A stretch of 64,000 nucleotides of DNA from PFL25 sp046260155 (GTDB lineage: Bacteria; Chloroflexota; Anaerolineae; Anaerolineales; UBA4823): positions 1 to 64,000 of the forward strand of contig JBJYXV010000060.1 in the NCBI GenBank assembly GCA_046260155.1, written 5' to 3'. The position numbers and the translations under genes are program-made. A model generated the notes under the pieces. The model made no database searches. It saw only the letters and a program-made list of their open reading frames with translations, and was not told the DNA's origin. Positions 8,435 to 17,963 of this stretch are shown here, piece after piece. Each line of letters begins with the position of its first letter. Position 1 is the first letter of the stretch.

Positions 8435-9967
8435 TTAGTTTTGGTACTCTCTGCTGGTCCATGGCAAATACAGCTTGTATTTCCCATACAAGAATGCATT
8501 CAGTGCATCGATACGTCCCCAACCTGAAGAATTATTCGGAAATACAGTGTCCGGGATGCCCCCACATGGAGTATTCGATGACACCGGCAGCGCGGTAGTC
8601 GCCAGTATTCGTTCAACTTTATCCACCTGCCCGAGCAGGTCGGGTTGGGCGGACATCAGCAATGCTGCCACACCAGCCACATGCGGTCCGGCCATACTTG
8701 TGCCGCTCAAGGTTCCATATCCGCCGTCCGGAATACTGGAGCGGATCAACGTGCCTGGCGCGGATATATCAGGTTTGATCCGCCCGCTGCCATCCACAAT
8801 CACCGGCCCGCGGCTGCTTGAGGCGGCAAGCTGATCGTACCGATCCGTATTGCCCACTGTAAACGATGCATCGTATATCGCGGCAGGGGTGTTGATCGAG
8901 CTGCAGGCGGACCCGCTGTTTCCCGCTGAATGGATCGTGAGAATACCCGCAGCACGGACAGCCTCTACCACGGTCAGCAGCACCTGCGGATCAGTGCAGC
9001 CCTCGCTCGGCGGGCAGGACCAGGAATTATTTATCACATCTGGCGCTCTGGATGGATCTGGATTGAGGTCGTTTAAATCCGTCGGTGCCAGGAACCACTG
9101 GTAGCATTCGGAATAAGTCGCTGGGCTGCCGACACCCTGGTCCATGTTGCGGCATCCGATCCAATTCGCTCCTGGTGCAACGCCAGTCTGGCTGCTTAGA
9201 TCAGGCTCGCGGCCAACCATGATTCCCATTGTGTGGGTGCCATGACCGAGATAGTGGTCATCGCAGGGTTCACCCAGATCACTGCCGCATGGATTCCCGC
9301 TGCTGCCATGGATGGCATCATGCCAATTGTAATTATGATCTACGGAGCTTCCATCCCAACCCCTGTACTGGTTCTTCAGTGCAGGGTGATCCCAGTCATA
9401 ACCGGTATCCTGACCCCCGATGGTAATCCCCTGCCCAATGAAACCCAAGTCCCATACTTCAGGTGCGTGAATCTTGCTGATATTCCACTCGGGAGCACCT
9501 TCGGTATCCACCAACAATTCATTTGAGGGGCTGCCCGGTTCAACCAATCGCACGCTGGGGTTTGCATATATATAGCGGACATCTTCCCGCGAGGCTAGAT
9601 TTTGCAAAACATCTTGGTCACCACGCACCCAGATCATATTTGCCACCCAAAATGGTTGGTATTCAACTCCCTGGTCCGCCAGCGATTGGATGATGGCTCC
9701 CTGGGTGCGCCTCGCCGTGGAGATCAACTGCTGGTAAACGAATTGTCCTTTTTCTTGCTTCGATCCGAGTTCTCCTGCTCCGCCCAGGTCAGCCTGTTCT
9801 AATAGGTAGACCAGATACTCAGCAGGGCCAGCACTGGTTGAAGTTAATAAAACCTGGTCCACCTTATCTTGCCAGCGAACAACATGCCCGCCCGAAGTAA
9901 GCGCAGCGGCTGAGCTTCCAAAGATGACAATAATTAATAGGACGGACAATCGAGTTAATGGACTCAT
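8435..9967 (-). CDS. Secreted subtilisin-like serine protease (S8 family)
   Basis: An extracellular endopeptidase, 510 residues. Residues 1-23 form a signal peptide (hydrophobic core LSVLLIIVIFGSSAAA). Residues about 45-145 look like an I9-type inhibitory propeptide. The catalytic triad is visible: D187 (GGQDTGYDWDH), H242 (GHGTHT) and S424 (SGTSMAGPHVAG), with the oxyanion Asn in SAGNSG (N350). Several cysteines in the catalytic domain (CGSDLGEPCDD, CPPSEGCTD) suggest disulphides. No C-terminal anchor or repeat domain is seen. It is upstream of nothing on its own strand and convergent with the metal ATPase. It probably digests external protein for nutrition. Confidence 0.93.
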   Translation of the reverse strand: MSPLTRLSVLLIIVIFGSSAAALTSGGHVVRWQDKVDQVLLTSTSAGPAEYLVYLLEQADLGGAGELGSKQEKGQFVYQQLISTARRTQGAIIQSLADQGVEYQPFWVANMIWVRGDQDVLQNLASREDVRYIYANPSVRLVEPGSPSNELLVDTEGAPEWNISKIHAPEVWDLGFIGQGITIGGQDTGYDWDHPALKNQYRGWDGSSVDHNYNWHDAIHGSSGNPCGSDLGEPCDDHYLGHGTHTMGIMVGREPDLSSQTGVAPGANWIGCRNMDQGVGSPATYSECYQWFLAPTDLNDLNPDPSRAPDVINNSWSCPPSEGCTDPQVLLTVVEAVRAAGILTIHSAGNSGSACSSINTPAAIYDASFTVGNTDRYDQLAASSSRGPVIVDGSGRIKPDISAPGTLIRSSIPDGGYGTLSGTSMAGPHVAGVAALLMSAQPDLLGQVDKVERILATTALPVSSNTPCGGIPDTVFPNNSSGWGRIDALNAFLYGKYKLYLPWTSREYQN

Positions 9968-10031
9968 AACAGCGCAGAAAAGAATGATTGGTAAAGTTTT
10001 CCGGTTTGCCTGACCTGGCTAGTTGATCCGG

Positions 10032-11555
10032 TTACAAATCGAGCAGTAATTTTATCTCGGGCCAGACGAATGGTATCACGACCACAGCCCCCAGGACCAA
10101 CGCAGCCAAGCCTACCAGCAAAGTAGAGAATGGAAGCTGCATCACGAGCACGACCACCACACCGGCCACTGCAGCACTGAGAACGGACCGAAACAGGGTT
10201 CGTCCCACCTTGAGGATCCCGGGATACCTGCGGGTCAACAGGTACCAGAGCAGTAGCGACTGTATTGTGAAGGCGACCGAATTGGCCAAGGCAATACCAG
10301 TGACACCGATTGACCCAGCCCACCAAATGGCAAGAATGGTGTAGATGGCTGCCATCAATCCAGAGGTCCAGAGTGGAGTGAGGGCATCCTGCTGAGCATA
10401 GAAACCTCGTGCAGCAATCTCCAGCATCGCATGTCCGGTTAAGCCGAGCAAAAATGCACGAGTTGTCCATACCACCAATTCTGTTCCTGCGGGATCAAAA
10501 CCGAGCAGTGCAACCAATGGTTCGATCCCCAGGGCGATCAGCACCCCAAGCGGGATGGTAAGCGCCAGGATAACTCTCAATGCCTGGTTAAGGGATCTGC
10601 TGAAGACAGGTTTCTCAGCGCGTGCATATTGTTCCGAAATGGTTGGCAGCAGGGCTGTTCCAAGCGCGGTTCCGATTAATGTCTCTGGAACCTGCATGAA
10701 AAGCCAACCGAACACCAGCGCGGTAACAGAACCGGTTATCAGATGTGAGGCAAGGTTATCCGGTATATAAATCAGCACCAGGTAGATAAAGAACATGCTG
10801 CCAATGCGGGGGATCATCAACCGGAGAACTTTTTGTACACCCGGGTGGTGTAAATTGATCGCCGGTACCCAGCGGAATTGGTATCGAACCAGACCGGGCA
10901 GCTGCACCAGAAGGAAAAGCGCCGCACCGATCACCGTCCCATAAGCAAGACCATAGATTCCCAGGCCAAATGCGGGCAATGTGATGGGTCCAATTTGGTA
11001 TCCGGCAGTGGGCGCCAGGAAGATCACCCCGATCAGGGTACCCACATCGTACATACTGCGCGCCAGCGCAGGAAGCAGGAAATGCTGGTTAGCCTGCAGA
11101 CCGGCAATCACCAGCCCGCTGATTGAAAACAGGAGTGTAGCAATCAGGTTGAGCTGCATCAGGTCTGCTACCTGGGACCGTTGCGCAGCAGAAAATCCCG
11201 GCGCGATGCCTAAATCCCAGCTGACCAGCTGGGTTGCGAACAGGGCAACCAGGATTGAAATTCCAAGAGTAACCAAAAACAGCAGGTTGGCAACTCTCGA
11301 AAACAAGTCCCACATCTCGGTACGCCCCTTCTGGTCCAGATACTCGGAAAGCACCGGGATGAAAGCAACCGCCAGGGCTCCTCCTGAGATCAATCCAAAA
11401 ATCAGATCAGGGAGATTGTTGGCTGCGTTGAAGACATCCATACTTTCAGATAGGCCAAACTGGCGCGCGATCAGCAGCTGGCGGATAAAGCCCAGCAGCT
11501 TTTCCAATCCGAAGAATACGGCGATGATCAGTGCGGATCGAGCAATATGACTCAT
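10032..11555 (-). CDS. murJ: MurJ-type lipid II flippase
   Basis: A polytopic membrane protein of 507 residues in the MviN/MurJ branch of the MOP flippases, which moves lipid II across the membrane for cell-wall synthesis. The N-terminal pattern ALIIAVFFGLEKLLGFIRQL followed by FGLSESMDVFNAANNLPD is diagnostic, and an Arg/Asp-rich central cavity and about 14 hydrophobic segments follow. The start ATG at 11555 lies close to the tRNA-Ser promoter that faces the other way. The subtilase gene follows 64 nt downstream on the same strand and may share the transcript. Other polysaccharide flippases of the superfamily are the main alternative. Confidence 0.88.
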   Translation of the reverse strand: MSHIARSALIIAVFFGLEKLLGFIRQLLIARQFGLSESMDVFNAANNLPDLIFGLISGGALAVAFIPVLSEYLDQKGRTEMWDLFSRVANLLFLVTLGISILVALFATQLVSWDLGIAPGFSAAQRSQVADLMQLNLIATLLFSISGLVIAGLQANQHFLLPALARSMYDVGTLIGVIFLAPTAGYQIGPITLPAFGLGIYGLAYGTVIGAALFLLVQLPGLVRYQFRWVPAINLHHPGVQKVLRLMIPRIGSMFFIYLVLIYIPDNLASHLITGSVTALVFGWLFMQVPETLIGTALGTALLPTISEQYARAEKPVFSRSLNQALRVILALTIPLGVLIALGIEPLVALLGFDPAGTELVVWTTRAFLLGLTGHAMLEIAARGFYAQQDALTPLWTSGLMAAIYTILAIWWAGSIGVTGIALANSVAFTIQSLLLWYLLTRRYPGILKVGRTLFRSVLSAAVAGVVVVLVMQLPFSTLLVGLAALVLGAVVVIPFVWPEIKLLLDL

Positions 11556-11634
11556 GTTGGCTTGTTTTTTTCCATCAGTTGTGGAACAATTGAATTAGGC
11601 AAGTATAGCATGGAGCGGGGAAAACGACCAAACG

Positions 11635-11663
11635 TTGCATCCCCCTCCCAGTTATGGTACAAT
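11635..11663 (+). promoter_or_regulatory. Promoter for tRNA-Ser
   Basis: TTGCAT (11635-11640), a 17-nt spacer and TACAAT (11658-11663) make a good sigma-70-type promoter about 50 nt upstream of the first tRNA. Confidence 0.7.
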
Positions 11664-11714
11664 CTGCGCGCTTGGAAGGGTTTCCACCGGATGCGGAGGG
11701 TGCCCTTCCCACCC

Positions 11715-11804
<90 letters not shown>

Positions 11805-11836
11805 TTTTGCTGGTTGTATCTATAATTTAATCATTT

Positions 11837-11928
11837 GGGGAGGTGCCAGAGTGGCTGATTGGGGCCGCCTGCTAAGCGGTTAACGGGGCATAAAACCTCG
11901 TTCGCGGGTTCGAATCCCGCCCTCCCCG
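11837..11928 (+). tRNA. tRNA-Ser (anticodon GCT)
   Basis: A class II tRNA of 92 nt. GGGGAGG (11837-11843) pairs with CCTCCCC (11921-11927), with discriminator G at 11928. The anticodon loop CTGCTAA on a CCGC/GCGG stem reads GCT, for AGC/AGU serine codons. A long variable arm precedes GTTCGAATC. CCA is not encoded. It lies 35 nt after the first tRNA-Ser, probably in one transcript. Confidence 0.97.
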
Positions 11929-11937
11929 CCTCGTGAA

Positions 11938-11962
11938 GCACCCACTAACCGTGGGGGTTTTT
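11938..11962 (+). terminator. Terminator after the tRNA-Ser pair
   Basis: CCCAC (11941-11945) and GTGGG (11951-11955) form a short stem, followed by GG and five T (11958-11962). Confidence 0.6.
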
Positions 11963-12345
11963 CCATTGTGCTGTAAAAGGGCGGATTTTTAATGAGAATA
12001 ACCAACATAGATTACACAACATGTTCCTGTTCTTATGATAAAACCTGTTTCTAAATCTAGGCACATCCCACAAGTTTTCGGTCTGAAGCAATTCAATCTA
12101 TGTATACCAACCCGGAATAGGAAAATGGCAAAGTAATTATTCTCCAGACCACGATTATGATAATTACCCGGGATAATGTCTTGGTCTTAAGTAATAATGA
12201 TGATCCGCAAAAAATGTATTTTTCCAAGTTGCCTCCCGTCACACTAAGTTTGAATGACAATCAAACCTAGGTTTATAATTACTTCTCGTTGAGGATCAAT
12301 ATAAAGGACCGGATTGAATAGAATCAATCAACGCAGCACTGCAGG
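11963..12345. other. Non-coding stretch before the CopB gene
   Basis: An A/T-rich region without a credible ORF. The only structure seen is the promoter and palindrome just before the CopB gene, listed separately. Confidence 0.6.
12250..12279 (+). promoter_or_regulatory. Candidate metal-responsive promoter with palindromic operator
   Basis: TTGAAT (12250-12255) and a perfect TATAAT (12274-12279) are separated by 18 nt. The spacer holds the perfect 12-bp palindrome AAACCTAGGTTT (12263-12274), which touches the -10 element. A dyad inside the spacer is the usual position for a MerR-type activator or a metal repressor, and the next gene is a copper exporter. No regulator gene is adjacent. Confidence 0.55.
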
Positions 12346-14601
12346 ATGCGAAATATGATTGACGAAAACCATGAACCTGTAGATAAAAAGGCATCTGAAA
12401 ATACACACAAGCAAGAAATGGGTATGTACAGGGGTCATTCAGATCATGCTGAGCTATACAAGCATGCTGCTGAGGCCACTGGTATGTCTTCGATGGATCA
12501 TGTCAACAACCACGGACCTATGCAAACAAAAGGTGATATGGATGCAACGGGACACGAAGGTCATTCCACTCATCAAGAGGGAACCTCCCATAGCGAACAC
12601 CAGGGCCACGCAGCGCATGTAGATCACACGGGACACGAGCAAATGTTCCGCAAGCGCTTTTGGATCTGCCTGGTGCTCACTATCCCGGTCTTGTTATACA
12701 GCCCAATGATCCAACAATGGTTAGGTTTCAACATGCCCACATTCCCAGGCAGCCAGTGGATCACCCCTGCATTTTCGGTGGGCATCTTCCTGTATGGTGG
12801 TTTACCGTTTCTCCGCATGGCAAGACCCGAGATCCAGAATCACTACCCGGGTATGATGACCTTGATTTCCCTGGCGATCATAGTTGCCTTTGTTTACAGT
12901 GTGTTTGCACTCTTTTTACCCACAGGAAGTTCCTTCTTCTGGGAGCTAGTGACGCTGATTGATATCATGCTGCTTGGACACTGGTTGGAAATGCGTTCTA
13001 TACGCCAGGCTTCTGGTGCATTGAATGAACTCGCCAAGTTGATGCCTGATACGGCAGAACGCCTCCAGGGGGATGGCAGCATTGAAGAAATCCCAGCCAG
13101 CCAATTGCAGAATGGAGACCTGGTTCTCGTTCGGCCCGGTGCAAGCATACCCGCTGATGGGCAAGTTGAAGAAGGTGAGTCAGATCTTGACGAAGCCTTG
13201 ATTACCGGCGAGTCATTGCCGGACAAGAAAGGTCCTGGCGATCAAGTCATCGCCGGGACAATTAACGGTGACGGCAGCCTGCGGGTGAAGGTAACCGCTA
13301 CCGGTGACCAGACTGCCCTGGCTGGTATCATGCGCCTGGTTGAGCAGGCCCAGCAAAGCAAATCTAACACGCAGATCCTGGCAGATAGGGCTGCCGGCTG
13401 GCTATTCTACATCGCTTTGGGTACAGCAGCAATCACAGCCATTGCCTGGATTATCGCGGTGGGCGTAAATGTTGAAGTGCTCGCCCGGGTCGCTACCGTT
13501 CTGGTGATCGCCTGCCCACATGCACTTGGACTGGCAGTACCGCTTGTGGTGGCGATTACGACCGCCAAGGGTGCACAAAACGGAATCCTGGTTCGTGACC
13601 GGCTGGCATTGGAACAAGCCCGGGAGGTTAATACCGTGATTTTCGATAAGACCGGCACCCTGACCAGGGGAGAATTCGGCGTGGTCGGGATAATAACTTC
13701 AAATGGATGGAACGAAGACCAGACCCTGGCGTTAGCCGCTGCGATTGAAGGAGACTCTGAGCATACGATCGCCCGCGGGATTCGCAATTCCGCTCAAGAA
13801 CGACAACTAGCGATACCAGAAGTCACGGAATTTGAAGCTCTCAAGGGCCGCGGGGTGCGCGCAGAAAGAGATGGTCAGTTGATCTATGTGGGTGGCCCAC
13901 GCCTGCTGGAAATGCTCGAACTCGATCCACCAGAAGAAATAACAGCTTTTGAGCATGAAGCCAGTCTCAAAGGGCAGAGCGTTGTTTATCTGGTGCAAGG
14001 TAAATCAAATCACCCGCAGGTTGTAGCTGCGCTCGCAATGGCGGATGTGATCCGTCCAGAAAGCCGGCAGGCCATCGACAAAATGCACGATCTTGGAATT
14101 GAGATAGCGATGCTGACTGGTGACAGCCAACCGGTAGCGAAAGCAGTCGCTGAAGAGCTGCACATCGACACCTATTTCGCTGAAGTGCTCCCTGAATTTA
14201 AGGACCAGAAAGTGGCTGACCTGCAGAAGCAAGGTAAAAAGGTTGCCATGGTTGGCGACGGTGTCAATGATGCACCTGCTTTGAGCCGTGCGGATGTCGG
14301 CATCGCAATTGGGGGTGGCACGGATGTCGCGATCGAATCAGCTGGCATTATCCTTGTCAGAAGCAATCCCCTGGATGTGGTTAAGATTTTCGATCTCAGC
14401 CAGGCCAGCTACCGCAAGATGGTCGAGAACCTGGTTTGGGCAACAGGATACAACGTGGTCGCCCTGCCGCTGGCAGCGGGAATACTCGCCCCGATCGGTA
14501 TCCTGCTATCGCCAGCAGTTGGGGCTTTGTTTATGTCCCTCAGCACGGTCATCGTGGCAATCAACGCTCAGACACTGCGCAGAATGAAATTCTCCACTTA
14601 A
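12346..14601 (+). CDS. copB: Copper-exporting P1B-3 ATPase (CopB type)
   Basis: A P-type ATPase of about 751 residues. Instead of an HMA domain it has a His/Met-rich N-terminus with 16 histidines in the first 100 residues (clusters such as GHEGHSTHQ and SEHQGHAAHVDHTGHE). The membrane motif is C390-P391-H392, the mark of the P1B-3 group that exports Cu (reported for Cu2+ or Cu+). The TGES actuator, phosphorylation site DKTGTLT (D434), SEHTIA and GDGVNDAPAL are present. The ATG at 12355 has CAGGA at a better distance and may be the true start. It is monocistronic, with its own palindrome-bearing promoter. It acts in copper resistance at the cytoplasmic membrane. Confidence 0.93.
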   Translation: MRNMIDENHEPVDKKASENTHKQEMGMYRGHSDHAELYKHAAEATGMSSMDHVNNHGPMQTKGDMDATGHEGHSTHQEGTSHSEHQGHAAHVDHTGHEQMFRKRFWICLVLTIPVLLYSPMIQQWLGFNMPTFPGSQWITPAFSVGIFLYGGLPFLRMARPEIQNHYPGMMTLISLAIIVAFVYSVFALFLPTGSSFFWELVTLIDIMLLGHWLEMRSIRQASGALNELAKLMPDTAERLQGDGSIEEIPASQLQNGDLVLVRPGASIPADGQVEEGESDLDEALITGESLPDKKGPGDQVIAGTINGDGSLRVKVTATGDQTALAGIMRLVEQAQQSKSNTQILADRAAGWLFYIALGTAAITAIAWIIAVGVNVEVLARVATVLVIACPHALGLAVPLVVAITTAKGAQNGILVRDRLALEQAREVNTVIFDKTGTLTRGEFGVVGIITSNGWNEDQTLALAAAIEGDSEHTIARGIRNSAQERQLAIPEVTEFEALKGRGVRAERDGQLIYVGGPRLLEMLELDPPEEITAFEHEASLKGQSVVYLVQGKSNHPQVVAALAMADVIRPESRQAIDKMHDLGIEIAMLTGDSQPVAKAVAEELHIDTYFAEVLPEFKDQKVADLQKQGKKVAMVGDGVNDAPALSRADVGIAIGGGTDVAIESAGIILVRSNPLDVVKIFDLSQASYRKMVENLVWATGYNVVALPLAAGILAPIGILLSPAVGALFMSLSTVIVAINAQTLRRMKFST

Positions 14602-14818
14602 TCACCGTACCCAGCGTATCATTCTTCCGAGGTAAACATCCACCACTGGGCAACCTCTTATTACAGCAGATAACCACCATCGTGATTTCGCTCGATTGAA
14701 TCCGTGGAATTAATATCGCAGTAATTGGGATACATGGATTGATTTCCAACCAATCACCTCCGAGATATCAGAGGTCAGGTACTTATACAGGAATTAAATC
14801 ACAACAGGATGAAGTTGA

Positions 14819-15943
14819 TTACCCCATGCGACGCAAACTACGAACCGTGATTAACATCCCAATCGTTAATGAAAGCACAGCAAAACCAGCCAGCTTGACT
14901 AAAGTGATGTCCCAGTCAACCGGCCACGTGTGGAAAAGTACAAGGTCGCGGATTGGATCGATGGCGTGCGTGTTGGGGAATAACCAGGAATACCACTGGA
15001 CATCTTCTGCGTGGTAGCGGATCAAGCCCAGCCCACCACCGATGAAGAAGACGATAATCGCCGAAAGAACAATAGCAATCGCTCCAGCCATATAATTCCG
15101 TGACCGAAGTCCAGCAACGATCGCCAGGCCGATCCAGAACAAGGCAGTAAGCCCCGATAGCAGCCAGAAAGCCCAGATGTAATTCCCAGGCCAGTATCCC
15201 AACCAGGCGTAGATGACCATTAAGAAGAGTGTGCCGCTTACCAGACCGAAGATTAATGCCAATACCACCTTGGGCACCAGGACCCAGGCAAGCGACCGCG
15301 GTGCCAGGCCAAACTCAAGAGTCATGTTGCTGATTTGTTCTTTGTAGGTCAGGGCGTAAATATTAAAAATGCTAGCCAGGCACACGCTGAGCAGGGTAAC
15401 ACCGACTGCGATGACCGGGATCCAATCCACCATCAGCGGGCGAGGGTACTGCTCGGCGATCTCCAGGGGCGGCGCAGGATAACCAATTTTTTTATAGAAA
15501 TGCCAGATGATCTCTGTTGAATAAATGCGGTGATTCTTTGCCCGGTCATCATTGTAATTAAAAAAATCCATCTTGAGGTTGGGCTCCTCACCCGACTCGA
15601 TTGAATGGGTGAAATCTTGCGGGATCACCCATACACCCTCCACCTGGTAATTCTGGTAGGCTTCCATCGCGCCATCAAGGTCTATCTCGAGAGCCTGGTA
15701 ATAGGGCATATTGTTCAGCGGGGAGATCACTTCATCAAATGACTGTCTGAGCAATCCACCCATCTGACCTTGATCTAAATTAACAACCGCGATCTTGAAG
15801 CTTAACCGCCCACCAAACAATAAGGCAAAAGCGATCAAAATCAGGGCCGGCGGTATAACCCCACCAAGTGCAGTTATCGGATCATGCCGCCAGACGTTGA
15901 ACTCGGATTTAAATATAATCCACAGTCTTTTCATGAGTCCCAT
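14819..15943 (-). CDS. ABC-2 type exporter permease (second subunit)
   Basis: A membrane permease of 374 residues with the ABC-2/YhgE-like layout: one N-terminal helix (about 25-45), an extracytoplasmic domain of about 130 residues, then five or six helices from about 175. The ATG at 15943 shares a base with the stop of the upstream permease (TGATG), so translation is coupled. With that permease and the ATPase at 17011-17943 it forms an exporter of the drug or lipid-efflux type. The substrate is unknown. Confidence 0.85.
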   Translation of the reverse strand: MGLMKRLWIIFKSEFNVWRHDPITALGGVIPPALILIAFALLFGGRLSFKIAVVNLDQGQMGGLLRQSFDEVISPLNNMPYYQALEIDLDGAMEAYQNYQVEGVWVIPQDFTHSIESGEEPNLKMDFFNYNDDRAKNHRIYSTEIIWHFYKKIGYPAPPLEIAEQYPRPLMVDWIPVIAVGVTLLSVCLASIFNIYALTYKEQISNMTLEFGLAPRSLAWVLVPKVVLALIFGLVSGTLFLMVIYAWLGYWPGNYIWAFWLLSGLTALFWIGLAIVAGLRSRNYMAGAIAIVLSAIIVFFIGGGLGLIRYHAEDVQWYSWLFPNTHAIDPIRDLVLFHTWPVDWDITLVKLAGFAVLSLTIGMLITVRSLRRMG

Positions 15944-17007
15944 CAGCTACGGGCCAATACCCTACTTTGATATGTAATATTGGTCACCAGAAACAAGACA
16001 CCTCCTACCGTGATAAGTAAAATGATCGCCTGGAGACTGGAACCGGTATTCACCCGATAATAGATAGGGAATAATAGCTCAACAGCATAAGTGTTCGGCA
16101 TGAAGCGGCTCACGGCTTCGTAGAGACCACTGAACCCGGAGGACAGTCCAAAAGCGCTGCCCATAATCCAGGTGAAGAAGGAAAACGTCAATCCAACTAA
16201 AAATGCTGGCAAGGTTTTCTGTAAAATCAAGCCCGCAAGGGTCCCGATGCAGCTGCCGATTAATGCTACTGCCAACAGGATCAATCCAATCCCGCCTAGA
16301 GAAGAGGGCCAGGTACCCGTCATGACACCGATCACTACCATCAATACCAGACCGGAAAAGAGCCCGGTCAGGGATAAGCGGAACAAACGGGCACCAATCA
16401 GCAAATATCTTGAAGTTGGTGATAAGCGATACTCAATAATGGTATTGAATTCGAATTCCTGGGCGGTAAGAAATGCTCCGATCAATGATGAAGCCAGCAT
16501 GGCTGCCAGGGGCAGCATCGCCATCCCAAAATACACGTTGTAAGAGATATCACGCGGCAGCCAGGGTTCTTGTTCAATAGTGATCGCATCTCCCCCCAAT
16601 TCCTCATTCCAAATCAGCAAGGCAGCTGCAGTCAGGCGATTTCTAAAATTCTTCACCATATTGCTGTCGATCAGTCCAAACTGCTGGACTGCTGTTTCTC
16701 GCCCTGCATCCCGTTCAAACCTGATTATTTGACCCCCCTGAACTTCCTGATCATTGGAAGTCTCAACTACAACTGGATCGATATAAGGCTGCCCAATTGG
16801 AGATCCAACCTGCTTCATTGCGAAGAAAAGTTGCTCTTCAAGTGCAGTAACAGGTGGTTCCATCTGCACCTCAAAAGTAGGCGTTACCAGCACCAGTGCT
16901 ATCAGGGAAAACATCAATGCAGGTTGGAAGATACCGATCAGGTGAACCGGGATAGCGGTCCTAAATAACTTGAATTCATTCCTGAGCAGAAGAGCAAAAC
17001 GCTTCAT
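15943..17007 (-). CDS. ABC-2 type exporter permease (first subunit)
   Basis: A membrane permease of 354 residues: N-terminal helix at about 20-42, a large external domain (to about 165), then five or six helices with an ABC-2 domain. The stop of the ATPase gene and this ATG are 3 nt apart. The two permeases are similar in plan but different in sequence, which suggests a heterodimer. The gene is under the TetR-family regulator that starts the operon. Confidence 0.85.
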   Translation of the reverse strand: MKRFALLLRNEFKLFRTAIPVHLIGIFQPALMFSLIALVLVTPTFEVQMEPPVTALEEQLFFAMKQVGSPIGQPYIDPVVVETSNDQEVQGGQIIRFERDAGRETAVQQFGLIDSNMVKNFRNRLTAAALLIWNEELGGDAITIEQEPWLPRDISYNVYFGMAMLPLAAMLASSLIGAFLTAQEFEFNTIIEYRLSPTSRYLLIGARLFRLSLTGLFSGLVLMVVIGVMTGTWPSSLGGIGLILLAVALIGSCIGTLAGLILQKTLPAFLVGLTFSFFTWIMGSAFGLSSGFSGLYEAVSRFMPNTYAVELLFPIYYRVNTGSSLQAIILLITVGGVLFLVTNITYQSRVLARS

Positions 17008-17010
17008 CGC

Positions 17011-17943
17011 TCAATCCCTCAACCCTCGTCCGGTGTATTCAAGAAAGACATCATCCAGTGATGGGCGAGCAATGCGGATTGCCTCCAGGTGATAATTATC
17101 CTTCACCCGATTGATGATCTCCTCCACCCATCTTTCCGCGTGGCTGATTTCAAAGTGGATCAGGCCTGGCTGTAAAGATTTCACAGCCCCGATATTCATG
17201 CCCTGGAACACCTCGTCAGGCTGTTCAATTGGAAGCGACGTTTGCAGTGTCACGATATCCTGACCTAACCCGGCTTTCAAATTCTCTGGTGTATCAAGCG
17301 TGATCGCTCGCCCGGCATCAATGATCAGCAGGCGATCGCACAATTGGTCCGCCTCCATCATATCGTTGGTCGAGATGATAAAAGTCTTACCTAATTCTCT
17401 CTGCTTCTGGATATGCTCCCAGATGACGTGCTTTCCCTGTACATCCACACCCAGCGTTGGCTCATCGAAAAAGATCACATCGGGATCATGGAGCAATGTG
17501 CGCGCCAGAGCCAATCTCCTCTTCATACCGCCAGAATAAGTACGCACAGGATCATTTCGCCTTTCCCACAAGCTCATCAGATGTAATAATTCTTGAATTT
17601 TAGGTTTTACCGTGGATAAATCTTCACAATACAAGGCTGCATGGTGCCAAAGATTGTCAACAGCATTAAGATCCAGGTATACATTAGTCTCCTGTGGAAC
17701 ATAACCGATGCTTTGGTGAACCCGCCTGGGATTCAGCTGGGGATTAACTCCTAAAATTTGAACACTGCCTTCATCCAGACGCAGCAATCCGATGAGCAGA
17801 AGGATCGTGGTTGTCTTGCCCGCCCCATTCGGACCCAACAAACCAAAGATCTCTTGTGGAAAGACCTCAAAGGAGAGCTGATCGACAGCAGTCACTTCAC
17901 CGTAATGGCGGGTTACCGAGAATACCGAAACAACATTTTCCAT
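17011..17943 (-). CDS. ABC exporter ATP-binding protein
   Basis: The ATPase subunit, about 310 residues. Walker A GPNGAGKTT, Q-loop GYVPQET, signature YSGGMKRR and Walker B VIFFDEPTLGVD are all present. A C-terminal extension of about 90 residues is of the DrrA/CcmA type. Start ATG 17943 is chosen because GGGGTG precedes it. A GTG at 17967 would overlap the stop of tetR (GTGA) and is the alternative. It powers the two ABC-2 permeases downstream. Confidence 0.9.
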   Translation of the reverse strand: MENVVSVFSVTRHYGEVTAVDQLSFEVFPQEIFGLLGPNGAGKTTTILLLIGLLRLDEGSVQILGVNPQLNPRRVHQSIGYVPQETNVYLDLNAVDNLWHHAALYCEDLSTVKPKIQELLHLMSLWERRNDPVRTYSGGMKRRLALARTLLHDPDVIFFDEPTLGVDVQGKHVIWEHIQKQRELGKTFIISTNDMMEADQLCDRLLIIDAGRAITLDTPENLKAGLGQDIVTLQTSLPIEQPDEVFQGMNIGAVKSLQPGLIHFEISHAERWVEEIINRVKDNYHLEAIRIARPSLDDVFLEYTGRGLRD

Positions 17944-17963
17944 ACTACACCCCGTTCGAACGT

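Noticed and set aside
10555..11550. Several plus-strand ORFs inside murJ
   Set aside because: They are shadows of the strongly supported MurJ frame.
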